Assembly (NCBI GenBank): GCA_002633025.1
Contig: NMRB01000337.1
Coordinates: forward strand, 1-64,000
DNA: 64,000 bases
Direction of reading: 5' to 3'
From: Notospermus geniculatus
Lineage: Eukaryota; Nemertea; Pilidiophora; Heteronemertea; Lineidae
Below, one piece after another: positions 23,301-32,684 of the stretch. The notes beneath the pieces are model-generated. The model was not told the DNA's origin, searched no databases, and saw only the letters and a program-made list of their open reading frames with translations. The position numbers were made by a program, and so were the translations under genes. Positions within the stretch are counted from its first letter, which is position 1. Every line of letters begins with the position of its first letter.

Positions 23301-26300
23301 AAGAAATCAGAATGTTCATACCTATCAGTTCAGAATGCCCCCTGCCTCCCCCTCCCAAAAAAGACCCTTTGGCCGAAAAAGTTCCACAAAATGGAAACAG
23401 GTTCAGAGGAGTTCATTGTGCGTACATCGTGAAAGGCCTCGATGAGTAGAACACAGTGACATAAAAATTTTGAATGAAAACGTGCAAATAAAAAAGTAGC
23501 AAAAACATGCCTTTACAAAATTCCTTCTGTCAAATGCGGCTTTCAGCGGACTTTTTCGACGCTGATACCATTAGATAGCCAGAAAAATTTGCTACTATAT
23601 ATGTTGGGACCAACTTTCTCTACCTCGATGATTTGGAGATAATTCAAGAAAAACTGCTGTCCATTTATTTTTGGCCATGAGTGTACATCCGTGGCTGAAA
23701 AGCAATTGAAAAACCGGTTGCAACCAGTCTTACATGAACTGACCTGTAGTAAGTCGGATTTTTGTTCACAAGGCTCATGCTGTCCAATAGCATCGAGTTG
23801 TCATTCCGATGCAGCCAACCAGGCGAGTTGGTTTTGTCACGTGACTTGAACAGACCAATCTTTCGCTTCTTCATGATAAGGAGAACAACCATTGCTATTA
23901 TTAGCACGCCGATCAACGGCATTAGGATCTCCAGGATGAGGACGGTCTGATTGAGATGGTGAAGGTCGCTCCCGACCAGAGCCAAGGGTTTGCCCTGTAA
24001 CGAAGAATGGTGTAAATCTATTAGATATAATGTGCATAAAAGGTCTACATACACTTTTAAAAAATTCTTGTCACCGCAACTTGTCTGCGAATATTGACGA
24101 GATGCTTTAGTCAGTCTGACGAGTTACGTCATTCATGACACGAATTACTTTTCATGGCGAGTCGCACATCTCTGTGACGAGTTCAGTTTGTCCAGTTGAC
24201 AAGATCTCTAGTTATGGCGATAAGTTGCAGGTGGCATGACATTATTACGCATGCGCTTCCCTCACATTCATCGCTCAATTTCAAACTCTAAAAATGCTGT
24301 CACCATCGCTGCCTCATTAGCCGCGTGGGTTTAGGGGTAATGTCTAGTAGTTTGTATGTTTCATAGGTCGTAGGTTCGAATCCCGTCTTAGGCTCTGAAA
24401 TTAGGTAGGGTTTTTCTTCCATATGTACCTGTTGTTAGTACATGTACTTGTAACTACCGTATAACAGTCTCTTGGCGCATAATTTTTAATTTTTGTTTAG
24501 CCTGAATGACAAGATGTATTTGTTTCAATGATAATGATCCGAGGATGACAAGTTGAAAACTTGTCAATTGACAAGATAGACCCTGTCAATTTAAGCATAT
24601 TCTGTGAACGAGTTCCAGCTTGTCAGTACGACAAGAAATTTTTTACAGTGTAAAATATCGATTGCAACTTTCGGATGGTTATCTTCAGAATTTTCTTAGC
24701 CCTAGACCAATGGTAAGAGGCATTGGGTCATGTGAATAAAGACGAGTAAATGCTTTTACTTGAATTTTGCAATACAAATGCACTTGGCAACACTGTACAG
24801 GTAATACGTACCGTCTCATTTTTGTGACTCTCCACGATGTTTACGATTGTTTCGTGAGGCACAGGCTCTGGGTCCCCGCCATCGGAATAGTCAGCTAAAA
24901 AGACGACAATAGTGAGGTTTCGCAAATCTGACGAAACACGAAGTACGAAATACGTATGACGTAAGACCGATAGAGTTACGGTGTATATTAAACTTTGAAA
25001 TTTATCTTTCGTTTCCACTTCGTAGATACGAAGTGGAAATTTAAAAATTCATGATGCACCATAACTCTCTCGGTCTTACATGATACATGTACGTGTATGC
25101 TAAAAGACGCACTGGCAGCAGGGACATTTGTGGTAGCAACCATCTCCAGAAATACATTATAGGTCATGGAAATGAAGTTCAATTTCGTTTTTCGTACTTC
25201 GCACTGTTAGAAATTATTAAATTTACAGTAGTAATTCTGCAGTAATTTTACAGAAATTCCCTGCAGCAGAGTCCCCAGCACTTTCTGTAAATTTACATAA
25301 TTTTTTTGGTTGGACTCCACTGGACATCCCATAATGATGCCTTCTGAGGGCAGTATGAAAATATAATTTGGTCAGCCTCCAGTCAAATCTCTGTTGACAT
25401 TTATTTAAGTTTGTAATTTTACAGATCAGGTCTGTAAATTTACAGAACCGTCCTGGGGACTCTGCTGCACAGATTTTCTGTAAAATCTTCTGTTATTTCT
25501 AACAGTGCGTGGTTCGCCAGATTTGCGAAACCTCACTAATTAAAAACAACGAATAAAAACCGTACCAATTTATAGCGAATGAAATCCGCTATGGATGTCT
25601 CTGCCTTCTCTGCCAATGATCATAGCACAGCCTGATTTAAGTTATTCTTTGGATTATACATTTCATAATAAAATATAGAATATCAAAAATGAACAGTACT
25701 CGCGATTAATCAGCCGGATGTGGATTGTTTCCACATCACACAGCGAGGAACAGTCATGACGGTAATTAATATACAAGATATCAATTAATAAGGTATGACA
25801 GATTGACAGACAATTGTCCACTTGAACAGCAGTCGACGACGAGAAAATATATGCAGAGATTGCATCAATGTGGCACATAATAAAACCACATTTTATCATA
25901 ATGGATAAAATGTGGTTTCCGTGATTGCGGACAGGTGTCACTCTCAGTATTGAGAATGTTGTAGCAAAACTCCAGTCGGTCACGAAGTGACATTAGAGAG
26001 GTTGCGCAGCTTTCCGACTCCGGCTTCAACTACCAGAATGAATTGCATTCCGCTGTAGACATCCTTGATAAAAACGATTTGATAGACGTTTGCAAATCGT
26101 AAAATGCCATAACTTTGTGGCAGAATAATTTTGACTCGTAATCTGAAGTGCACGTAAATCGCAAATATTAAAGTCGTGTTTCAAGTCCTAACGACTAGGA
26201 TTACGACTTCAATATTCATTATTTATCCGCATTTCCGATTTATAAGGCCAAATTTTTCTGCCTTCAATATACATGTATGGTGTTTAACGAATTGAAAACT

Positions 26301-27909
26301 TCTATCAAATAGTTGTTGTCAATGATATCCATAGCGGACTGCAATTCATTCTCGTAGTTGAAGTCGAAGTCGGAGTCAGGCCGTTGCGCAACCTCTCTAT
26401 TTAGCTCGCTCCTCACGCGCTCGCACTGGATGAAGAAGAGTTAGATAAAAATGCCTACTAAAAAATGGTAGGGTGCGAAGTGAGATCACTAATTCGGCGT
26501 TCGTGACTTCAAAGTTGTCCTTCTTTGGATAGAGGACTGTCGTCCACTGTATGACAGTCACTTACAATGGAGCTATTCATATTTTTGTAGGCCTATCTGT
26601 CCTGTGTATGCGGCCTATATCTCACCATCTTATCACTCACATTGTCTGTGCACCATAGTAGACGGGGGTTTTGTTTGGAACAATAGTTTAAGGGAAATTT
26701 TACACGTAATTTTTTTTATAATTTATACTTACTCTAAACTCACCTGTCCCATTCCTGAACTTAGAAAAATGACCAAATCCTAAGTTGAAGATATCGCACG
26801 CTGTCATTCTTTGCCACTCTCGGGAGTGGGACAAGTGAGTGGACAGGACATTACTGTTTCTGCCGGCCCCCACTACATTATCTTCAACTTAGGATTTAGT
26901 CATTTTTTTCCGAGTTCAGGAATGGGACAGGTAAGTGGAAGTTTAGAGTAGATGTTTTATGCATACGGCCCCTTGGTCCTTATGAAGTCAAAGAAAATTC
27001 ATTGAAACTTGAAATTTGGACACTCCCTACCTGCTTCAACCGTCTCAGAACAGGTCCCATTTACAGGTGGTTTTAGGGTCGAGACGCACAGACATCTTGG
27101 GGGCTCGTTATCTTTGACGCACGTGGCCTCTCCACAATCCTCTTTACAGGCTGATGGGGGTTGTCCTGGCAAGAGAAACAGGGAACTTGATGGAGAACAA
27201 TGAGAACAGTGCTAATCATTTTTAAAGTTGTACGATGGACTCCTACTCTGTACCTGACGAAGGGCCAGGGGTCCGAATATTTGTAAAATAAATGCAAGTG
27301 AGCAAGAAATAAAAGTGAAAAATAAGAAGTGGGAAATTTTGCACTTTCGCACGATTTTTTCAATAGGGAGCTTTCGCAAAGCCCCCGAAACGCCAACGCG
27401 AACGCCAAACCCATTGTTCGATGCCACGAAGAGAGCACCGAACAAAAGGATAGACGTTCACGTTGACGTTTCGGGGGCTTTGCGAAAACTCCCTAATATC
27501 TCAAATTGGGGTAAATGTTTTTCCCATTTTGAGAAATATCGCCGGAAAAATCAGACAAAATGCCATGTCATATAATATTAAGAAAATTTCTCAAAATAGG
27601 GAAATGTTTTATCCTAATTTGAGAAATTGAAAAATTCGCCCAAAACGCCAACATTTCCCTCTTTTTATTTTAAACTTTTATTTCTTACTCCCCTATGCAT
27701 GATTTCCTGAATATTTGCTGTATTTCCATCGTCATTCTCTTTTCTCTTTTCATTCAAAACTGAAAATGCCTTACCTACGAGTGCAAATTGTGATGGACAC
27801 TTTCCATTCACTGGCTTTCGTAAGGAAGAGACGCAGAAGCACTCGGCATCCTTGCCAAGGAATACACAGTCGGCCTCACCGCAGTCCTTTTCACATTTTG
27901 GTTGTGGAA
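17166..27909 (-). CDS. Receptor tyrosine kinase, Trk/MuSK/Ror-like, ten 3' exons (5' end not found)
   Basis: Ten minus-strand exons join with GT-AG sites and compatible phases at every junction, giving about 517 residues of open frame. The order is: two six-cysteine EGF-like modules (27775-27909, 27031-27165), an acidic linker (24812-24894), a transmembrane and juxtamembrane exon (23744-23994), and six kinase exons. The kinase has GEGAFGQV (P-loop), [15 protein letters not shown], an activation loop of YTCDYY type and SPE in place of APE, so it looks catalytically intact. An NPTYY motif lies before the kinase, where Trk receptors carry their Shc-binding NPxY site. The blocks ARNCLVG and [20 protein letters not shown] place it in the Trk/MuSK/Ror clade. 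No Ig, Frizzled or kringle domain is visible in the exons found. The first exon seen begins in phase 1, so at least one upstream exon, with the signal peptide, is missing. The ligand is unknown. Confidence 0.93.
17400..17695 (+). repeat. Minisatellite beside the last RTK acceptor
   Basis: Six to seven imperfect copies of a 40-47 bp unit built from CAATCAACAGGTCAATCAAT and GTCAACAACAATGACTGACA. Sits about 15 bases upstream of the splice acceptor at 17385. Confidence 0.9.
18344..18495. mobile_element. Palindromic MITE (GGAGGTTTCGAAATCAAACG family), copy 2
   Basis: Complete copy in the RTK intron, ending 48 bases past the donor of the exon at 18550. Confidence 0.85.
18550..18708 (-). CDS. RTK exon: P+1 loop and helix F
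   Basis: 159 bp, phase 0-0, 53 residues. It starts [15 protein letters not shown] and continues through [20 protein letters not shown] to a PYYG block, the strongest match to MuSK/Trk. The usual APE alanine is serine. A palindromic element (18344-18495) ends 48 bases downstream of the donor. Confidence 0.95.
18928..19349. mobile_element. Large foldback MITE (CTAAAGCTAAGCGCACATG ends)
   Basis: Arms CTAAAGCTAAGCGCACATGT and complement over about 60 bp, with GTATACGTTTACCGGATCCG inside. In an RTK intron. Ends resemble those at 55929. Confidence 0.75.
19347..19503. mobile_element. MITE (AGGCCTGTCCACACGATCCG ends)
   Basis: Abuts the 18928 element. Arms AAGGCCTGTCCACACGATCC and complement. Confidence 0.7.
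19592..19722. mobile_element. MITE (GGGCCGAACGCACAGGATG ends)
   Basis: Arms GGGCCGAACGCACAG and CTGTGCGGTCGGCCC with pairs around CGGTAGTGCT. Confidence 0.65.
19763..19996. mobile_element. MITE (CAGTGTGGTGATTCAAACTG ends)
   Basis: Arms of about 42 bp beginning CAGTGTGGTGATTCAAACTG. Fourth element in this RTK intron. Confidence 0.8.
20056..20229 (-). CDS. RTK exon: catalytic and activation loops
   Basis: 174 bp, phase 0-0, 58 residues. It contains [15 protein letters not shown] and the activation loop DIYTCDYYK. The Y-x3-YY pattern is that of Trk, MuSK, Ror and insulin receptors. A cysteine stands where Trk has threonine and MuSK has alanine. Confidence 0.95.
20896..21020 (-). CDS. RTK exon: hinge and helix D
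   Basis: 125 bp, phase 1 to 0. It encodes [18 protein letters not shown], the hinge block typical of Trk-type kinases, followed by a short basic insert ([10 protein letters not shown]). Acceptor CTCTAG at 21023-21021, donor GTAAGT. Confidence 0.93.
21121..21291. mobile_element. Short MITE (GTGTGACAGG family), opposite orientation
   Basis: About 171 bp, the reverse of the 11528 copy, within the RTK intron between the exons at 20896 and 22252. Confidence 0.75.
21647..22232. mobile_element. TIR element with tRNA-like core
   Basis: Inverted ends GATCACAGAAAAAAAATCGA and complement over about 100 bp (AAAATGAGTTTCTTTGC paired with its complement near 22150-22180). In the middle a tRNA-like A/B-box pair (GGTGTGGTGGTTCTGG, GGGTTCGAAACCC at 21987-21999) is followed by a T9-type run at 22014-22021. 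The right end lies 15 bases from an RTK donor. Confidence 0.8.
21937..22022 (+). ncRNA. tRNA-derived pol III-type sequence
   Basis: Good B box, plausible A box and a T-run terminator. The acceptor stem does not pair, so it is a tRNA-derived SINE head rather than a tRNA gene. Confidence 0.5.
22252..22413 (-). CDS. RTK exon: catalytic lysine and helix C
   Basis: 162 bp, phase 1-1. It carries VAVKLLKNG (catalytic Lys) and the helix C glutamate in DFEREVEI, and ends LKLIGVVTK as in Trk/Ror kinases. The donor GTAAG (22251-22247) is only 15 bases from the end of the inverted-repeat element at 21647-22232. Confidence 0.93.
22499..22758. mobile_element. MITE (CACTGTTAAAAATATCTGT ends, TA duplication)
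   Basis: TA on both sides; ends CACTGTTAAAAAT and complement. In an RTK intron. Confidence 0.75.
22765..22925 (+). repeat. Dispersed repeat, progenitor-like copy of the 61-bp satellite
   Basis: Contains GACCGCCGCCATCTTGAATC and GCAACTGCTGTGGCTTTACT, also present at 31915-32060 where part of it is amplified. Confidence 0.75.
23115..23224 (-). CDS. RTK exon: kinase P-loop
   Basis: 110 bp, phase 2 to phase 1. It encodes [15 protein letters not shown] and then the glycine loop [11 protein letters not shown]. Acceptor GGCAG at 23227-23225, donor GTAAGT after CAAAG. Confidence 0.93.
23744..23994 (-). CDS. RTK exon: transmembrane and juxtamembrane
   Basis: 251 bp, phase 0 to phase 2. After a short stalk with an NQT sequon comes a strongly hydrophobic segment (about residues 18-40 of the exon) closed by the stop-transfer MKKRK. 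The exon ends in NPTYY, the docking-type motif at the juxtamembrane position; the next exon completes a serine. Confidence 0.92.
24052..24650. mobile_element. TIR element with a second tRNA-like core
   Basis: Ends CTTTTAAAAAATTCTTGTC and GACAAGAAATTTTTTACAGTG. Many TTGTC/GACAAG motifs inside. A B box (AGGTTCGAATCCC, 24370-24382) sits near the centre. In an RTK intron. Confidence 0.65.
24690..24800. mobile_element. Hairpin MITE remnant (AGTAAAAGCATTTRCT family)
   Basis: Only one arm plus part of the loop (ATTGGGTCATGTGAATAAAG), in the RTK intron just after the exon at 24812. Confidence 0.6.
24812..24894 (-). CDS. RTK exon: acidic extracellular linker
   Basis: 83 bp, entering in phase 1 and leaving in phase 0. 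It encodes [14 protein letters not shown] followed by a hydrophilic segment ending KNET, with a potential N-glycosylation site, and no cysteines. The acceptor tract (CTTTTTAG) is only 13 bases from the end of an inverted-repeat element that starts at 24911. The donor is GTACGT. Confidence 0.8.
24911..25537. mobile_element. MITE (GTGAGGTTTCGCAAATCTGA family), copy 1, with nested element
   Basis: Ends AGTGAGGTTTCGCAAATCTG and complement. Interrupted at 25202-25507. Its left end is 13 bases from the acceptor AG of the RTK exon at 24894. Confidence 0.82.
25202..25507. mobile_element. MITE (CACTGTTAGAAAT family), copy 1, nested
   Basis: Ends CACTGTTAGAAAT and complement; paired CAGCAGAGTCCCCAG blocks inside. 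Copies at 42534 and 54151. Confidence 0.85.
25995..26398. mobile_element. MITE (GAGGTTGCGCA-CTTTCCGACTC family), copy 1
   Basis: Arms AGAGAGGTTGCGCAGCTTTC and complement. Copy 2 at 51837. Confidence 0.82.
26731..26949. mobile_element. MITE (ACTCACCTGTCCCATTCCTG family), copy 2
   Basis: Ends ACTCTAAACTCACCTGTCCC and complement. It interrupts an older element whose ends resemble 10768-11057 (GCATACGGCCCCTTGG just outside). Confidence 0.75.
27031..27165 (-). CDS. RTK exon: EGF-like module 2
   Basis: Exactly 135 bp and phase 1-1, like the exon upstream, with the same cysteine framework (DCGEATC, RCLCVS, then NGTC) and the shared tail PVNG-K/T-C. It is clearly an exon duplication of module 1. 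Contains an NGT sequon. Acceptor at 27168-27166, donor GTAGG at 27030. Confidence 0.85.
27297..27693. mobile_element. AT-rich MITE, copy 2, with a nested element
   Basis: Same family as 4193, in an RTK intron, interrupted by a separate palindromic element at 27365-27494. Confidence 0.78.
27365..27494. mobile_element. Palindromic MITE (GCCCCCGAAACGCCAACGCG family), nested
   Basis: Arms AGGGAGCTTTCGCAAAGC and complement. It sits inside the 27297 element; a close copy lies at 13725-13854. Confidence 0.8.
27775..27909 (-). CDS. RTK exon: EGF-like module 1
   Basis: 135 bp, phase 1 at both ends. It encodes a six-cysteine module spaced C-x3-C-x4-C-x8-C-x-C-x11-C, containing DCGEADC and ECFC. The C-x-C then C ending matches the second half of an EGF fold, but the first loops are short for classical EGF. 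Acceptor CAG at 27912-27910, donor GTAAG at 27774-27770. The symmetric 1-1 phase is typical of duplicated extracellular modules. Confidence 0.85.
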
Positions 27910-28179
27910 CTGAAGAGAAAAATAATTGGAAGACGTGCTCATCTGTCAATCAACCAAACCATCAATCATTCAGCAAATCAATTAATCAATTACCGAACAG
28001 TTAATATTATTGTCTAATATAATATCAATCAATAAATCAGTAAGATACATGTACTTCTTTAATGATCAAAGACTGAGGGGTATGATTTCGCGTCTATCAA
28101 AATGGCTGCCGAGGACAAAAATGCGTTATTTTATGAAACATCTTGGTTTATTCTAAAAGAACAGGTTACACTCCTGGGT

Positions 28180-28735
28180 CCATATTCATAAAACTACTTA
28201 AGTCTTTAATGTGACACTTATCCTTTATTCAACGCAAAAGATAAGTATCATGAATATGGACAGAGGTTTACACTCTGGGCCCATATATATTCATAAAACT
28301 ACTTAAGTCTAAGTATGTCACTTATCCTTTGTTGAACACAAAAGATAATTACCACCCTTTGACTTAAGTATGTTTATGAATATGGGCTCAGGTTTACACT
28401 CAGGGCCCATATTCATAAAACTACTTAAGTCTAAGGGCCGTATTCTAGACGCTTCCTTAACTCTAAGGTTTACCTTTAACTATTGTTTGCAAAAGGTTAA
28501 AGTGGACCTTAGAGTTAAGGAGGCTTTTAGAATACGGGCCTAAGTGTGACAGTTATCCTTAGTTCAACACAAAAGATAAGTATCACACTTTGAATCACTT
28601 AAGTATATCTATGAATATGGACCCAGGGCCCATATTCATGAAACTACTTCAGTCTAATTGTGACATTTATCCTTTGTTCAACACAAAAGATAAGTATCAC
28701 ACTTGGACTTAAGTATGTTTATGAAGATGGACCCA
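28180..28735. repeat. Array of palindromic MITEs (CCATATTCATAAAACTACTT family)
   Basis: Four to five head-to-tail copies of an ~85-105 bp hairpin with GGGCCCATATTCATAAAACT ends. One is interrupted at 28436-28542 by a different hairpin. Confidence 0.85.
28436..28542. mobile_element. Palindromic MITE (AGGGCCGTATTCTAGA ends), nested in the array
   Basis: Arms AGGGCCGTATTCTAGACGCT... and complement; a related outer element occurs at 41714-41941. Confidence 0.75.
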
Positions 28736-28831
28736 GGGACCTTATTCACAAAGCCCCNACAATAGGTTTCCCGCAGATGGACAATAGTTAACGCACTCCT
28801 AAAGTTACGACAGCTTCGTGAATAAAGGTCC
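28736..28831. mobile_element. Hairpin (GGGACCTTATTCACAAAGC ends)
   Basis: Directly follows the array. Contains one undetermined base. Confidence 0.65.
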
Positions 28832-29789
28832 CGGATCGGAGCATTTCATAGCCTGCGTCCTTCAGCAAAATCGTCGAAAAATTGCATAGTAAATTTCACG
28901 CTCCCTCGAGTAAATTTCAAACCTTGGAGAAATCTAAAATCTCGGACGTGATGCACATTTTCATTTCACTCTCTCGGACGTGTTTAAAATTTTCTGCAAT
29001 TCGTTCATTTGAACCTCACCTCATGAATCAGAAAATAAACCTTAATTTTTGTTCATCCTAGGTCATTGTCAAGGGATTCATGTGATTGACAGCGCACGTG
29101 ACTTTGTAGTGGCTTCAATTCTGTACAGGGTGTTCCCGCACCAATTCTTGCATTGCTAGACTGTTCACAATTTGATACTGTACATGTACATGTACATGTA
29201 CGTTCTTAAACTCCCTACGCAGTTGTGAGCCGCATCCCCTTCGGTTTACTCGCTCTCCACAACTGCTTCACTTCGTAGAAGTCGCCGCGTTTGGTCAACA
29301 GATGGCGTCAGGGCCTTGCGCGAGTTTTATAGCCTATCAGCACGCTGCTTTCAGAACTCTTTGGCCCGTTGGCAACGGATGTTCTTGTGCTACCATGGCT
29401 ACTCGATCACATGATCCGTTCAGCCAATGAAAAAGTGTCTCAGGCCAGCTTGGTTACGGGTTGCTCGGCGCTCTCATTGGTCGACTCTCTCAACGCCATC
29501 TGTTGACCAAACGCGGCAAATATTACGAAGTGAAGCAGTTGTGGAGAGCGGGTAAACCGAAAAGGGCGCGGCACACAACTGCGTAGGGAGTTTAGTACAT
29601 TCCATGAAAATTCTCCACATGTCTCACGGGTGGACGTGTATGTGGTAAACTGATCTGCGTTCCCTATATGATGCACATGGAATGCACATGATCTGCACTG
29701 AAGGCAAGGACTGGTCACTGCGTCATCAAACGACGTCTCAGAAATTTCCTCTGGCGTCAGGGGTTTCCCCTGAGCCTGGAACATCGTAC
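28832..29789. repeat. Large inverted repeat around 29205-29595, no gene
   Basis: AAACTCCCTACGCAGTTGTG (about 29209) and its complement (about 29571-29592) enclose a paired region with GATGGCGT and TTTGGTCAACAG. A TACATGTA microsatellite sits at 29177-29203. Confidence 0.65.
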
Positions 29790-30154
29790 TAGTCTCGTGC
29801 CACCAGACTCTTGCAATTTTCAATTTTAGAGTCTGGTCCATATGGTTCCTTTGACTTATAAAACCATCGTGGCGGACAATCTACCGACGATGACGTAGAA
29901 CACAACTACACTGCACTGCATGCATGCACAATCAATGCAAAAAGCCTGCAGCATGCGAGTAAAACGGCAGCCTACGTCACCAACTTTTGAGACCCATGAT
30001 GCATTGGTAGTAACTAGCCAATCAGCGAAGCTCCCCTTATTTTGAATCATCGGAATAAGGTCACTGACCCAATTACAATGAGAATTGCGTTCTGTGCCAG
30101 ACCCTCGGTCTGACGACCTCGGAGTATGAACGAGGGGCTGGTTGCGCGAGACTA
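29790..30154. mobile_element. Mutator-like MITE (TAGTCTCG ends), copy 2, opposite orientation
   Basis: Same family, reversed, flanked by the 10-bp repeat GAACATCGTA on both sides. Confidence 0.85.
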
Positions 30155-30995
30155 GGAACATCGTAGAAACCACAACACTGGAAAGCGCCAAGACTGACGC
30201 GAATCAAACTCCAATGCCACTGCATAAGCCGAGGTTTCACATTTCTTAAATGAATTTTTCATCATCTCTTCCGCAAGCCTAATGAAGTCATTCTGCCTTT
30301 GACTATTTTTCAAGGTTTCTCATGACGATGATGGTTCAGGAAAGCCGGGTCGGGAAGAAAGGCGTGGAACGCATTAACAGCTGTGGGCATATCACTATTA
30401 GATTAACTAAAAAATCGTTGAAAGGTTTTTGACCGCTAAAACATCGCGCAACAAACGTTACTGTTACCAATTTCTACAGAGCGCGCACGCTTAATGGTTT
30501 CTAGAGAGGCACAATTGAATAACGCTAAGGGCCGCGTTAGCTCCTTTTGCAAAATTCCCCTTGGCGTCTGTCGTTGCCAATTCGAGTCAAAAATTAGCAA
30601 AATGTACAATTCGCCGACATCAGAGTCGCATCCGATGCATACAAAATGTACACACTGCATCCGACTCGTGAGTTGGAGAATGGCGTTCTTGATGCCTTGT
30701 GCTGGAAATGAGAAAATGCAGAGAAGCTTTGAATATTTTTATTTGAATGTGACTTTCTGTCCCCCACACGTTATGGAGGAGGGGAGAAAAATAACCCATT
30801 ACATCTCAGTTCTGCCGTGAAGGTCGGGGAATTCCGCCTTGTTCCAAAACATCTTGGGGACAGGACAATGCTTGCCCAGAAACGATCAGTTGTTGTATTC
30901 GAAGCTTTTCTAAGGAGCACCACTCCCAATAAGGCATTCGTCTGTCTGTCTGTCAGTTCTGAACAACACAAAAACAACACAGTTCTGAACAACAC

Positions 30996-31135
30996 AAACG
31001 AACGTAAACGTTAACGACAACGTTATTTTTGTACCGAAAATGAAATGTAAGATCTGGTTTTAACGTGCAGTACCGGTATGAAAAATAACGTTGTCGTACA
31101 TTTTACGTTTATCGTTTAATTTCTCAACCTCCCTA
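30996..31135. mobile_element. Palindromic MITE (same family), copy 3, left end lost
   Basis: Matches the family from the AAACGTTAACGACAACG block to the right end CTCAACCTCCCT; the left terminal ~15 bp are missing. Confidence 0.7.
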
Positions 31136-32001
31136 TTAGTATACCGGTCCCGTTCCACGTGGCAATTTTATAATTTTAAGTCAAAGTTTCTGAAAATCCT
31201 GAATAAGGGGGTTCACACCTACATATAGTCAATTTTTGATGTAGTGTATATGACCCTGAATTGATTCATTCAGAAACTTGGATCAAAACTAGGACCGTGT
31301 GGAACGGGCATTTGGCATTTCGATCATTTTCAAGTCTGAAACCAGACCATCTCTCAGTAAGGGCAGTTTGCTCTGACTTTCAAAAGATTACACGATATGA
31401 CGCACTAATGCATCGGGGAGTAGGATTCTTTTTTTGAAAAACATAGTAAAATCCGTGCCTCATAAATCTTGACAAAAATCATAACTCTTACACTGATGAG
31501 CAGCGCATGTTGTTTTTCTGTGATTTGTGGCGAAATGAATTTTGATATCAGAGTCCCTATCACCCTGTTTTCCCTTTCAACTTTTTCCTAGAAATGTTCT
31601 GCGTGTTTTCTCTATCCGTTCCAATAATGGCCGCGAGCCAAATATGGGAATAAAACGATCACGGTCCATTACACAATTAGATTGCCTTAATCAAGCGTGT
31701 CTCGGTAGCAAATTGTAATTGTCTTCGAACGTATTGAGAAGATTTCGAGTAGATAGAGTGTGTGGTAATTAGGCATTGGCGTTTCAAAATTGTCACTGCA
31801 GACGTATTGTATGCATTGGAAGTGTTGGTGATGAATTACACTTCATTTTGGAATGTATAGCAATCGCAGACCTGAGAAAGTAATACTTCCTGAAATATAG
31901 TCTGAGATCTCTAAAACGGACTGGTCGAGCCAGTCAAGGTGTCTGAATACAGAATCGACCGCCGCCATCTTGAATCTATTACGTACTCACATCGGAAATT
32001 T

Positions 32002-32684
32002 ATTACCTACTAAGAGCATATGTGCGCAACTGCTCTGGCTTTGCTGCCTTGGAATAGCATTTACTACCTACTAAGAGCATATGTGCGCAACTGCTCTGGC
32101 TTTGCTGCCTTGGAATAGCATTTACTACCTACTAAGAGCATATGTGCGCAACTGCTCTGGCTTTGCTGCCTTGGAATAGCATTTACTACCTACTAAGAGC
32201 ATATGTGCGCAACTGCTCTGGCTTTGCTGCCTTGGAATAGCATTTACTACCTACTAAGAGCATATGTGCGCAACTGCTCTGGCTTTGCTGCCTTGGAATA
32301 GCATTTACTACCTACTAAGAGCATATGTGCGCAACTGCTCTGGCTTTGCTGCCTTGGAATAGCATTTACTACCTACTAAGAGCATATGTGCGCAACTGCT
32401 CTGGCTTTGCTGCCTTGGAATAGCATTTACTACCTACTAAGAGCATATGTGCGCAACTGCTCTGGCTTTGCTGCCTTGGAATAGCATTTACTACCTACTA
32501 AGAGCATATGTGCGCAACTGCTCTGGCTTTGCTGCCTTGGAATAGCATTTACTACCTACTAAGAGCATATGTGCGCAACTGCTCTGGCTTTGCTGCCTTG
32601 GAATAGCATTTACTACCTACTAAGAGCATATGTGCGCAACTGCTCTGGCTTTGCTGCCTTGGAATAGCATTTACTACCTACTAA
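32002..32684 (+). repeat. 61-bp satellite, about 11 copies, cut by a gap
   Basis: Nearly identical 61-bp units (ACTACCTACTAAGAGCATAT, then GTGCGCAACTGCTCTGGCTT...). They run straight into an N gap. Confidence 0.97.

Noticed and set aside
29440-30191. Two long minus-strand frames
   Set aside because: Lie on the Mutator-like element at 29790-30154 and the inverted repeat before it.
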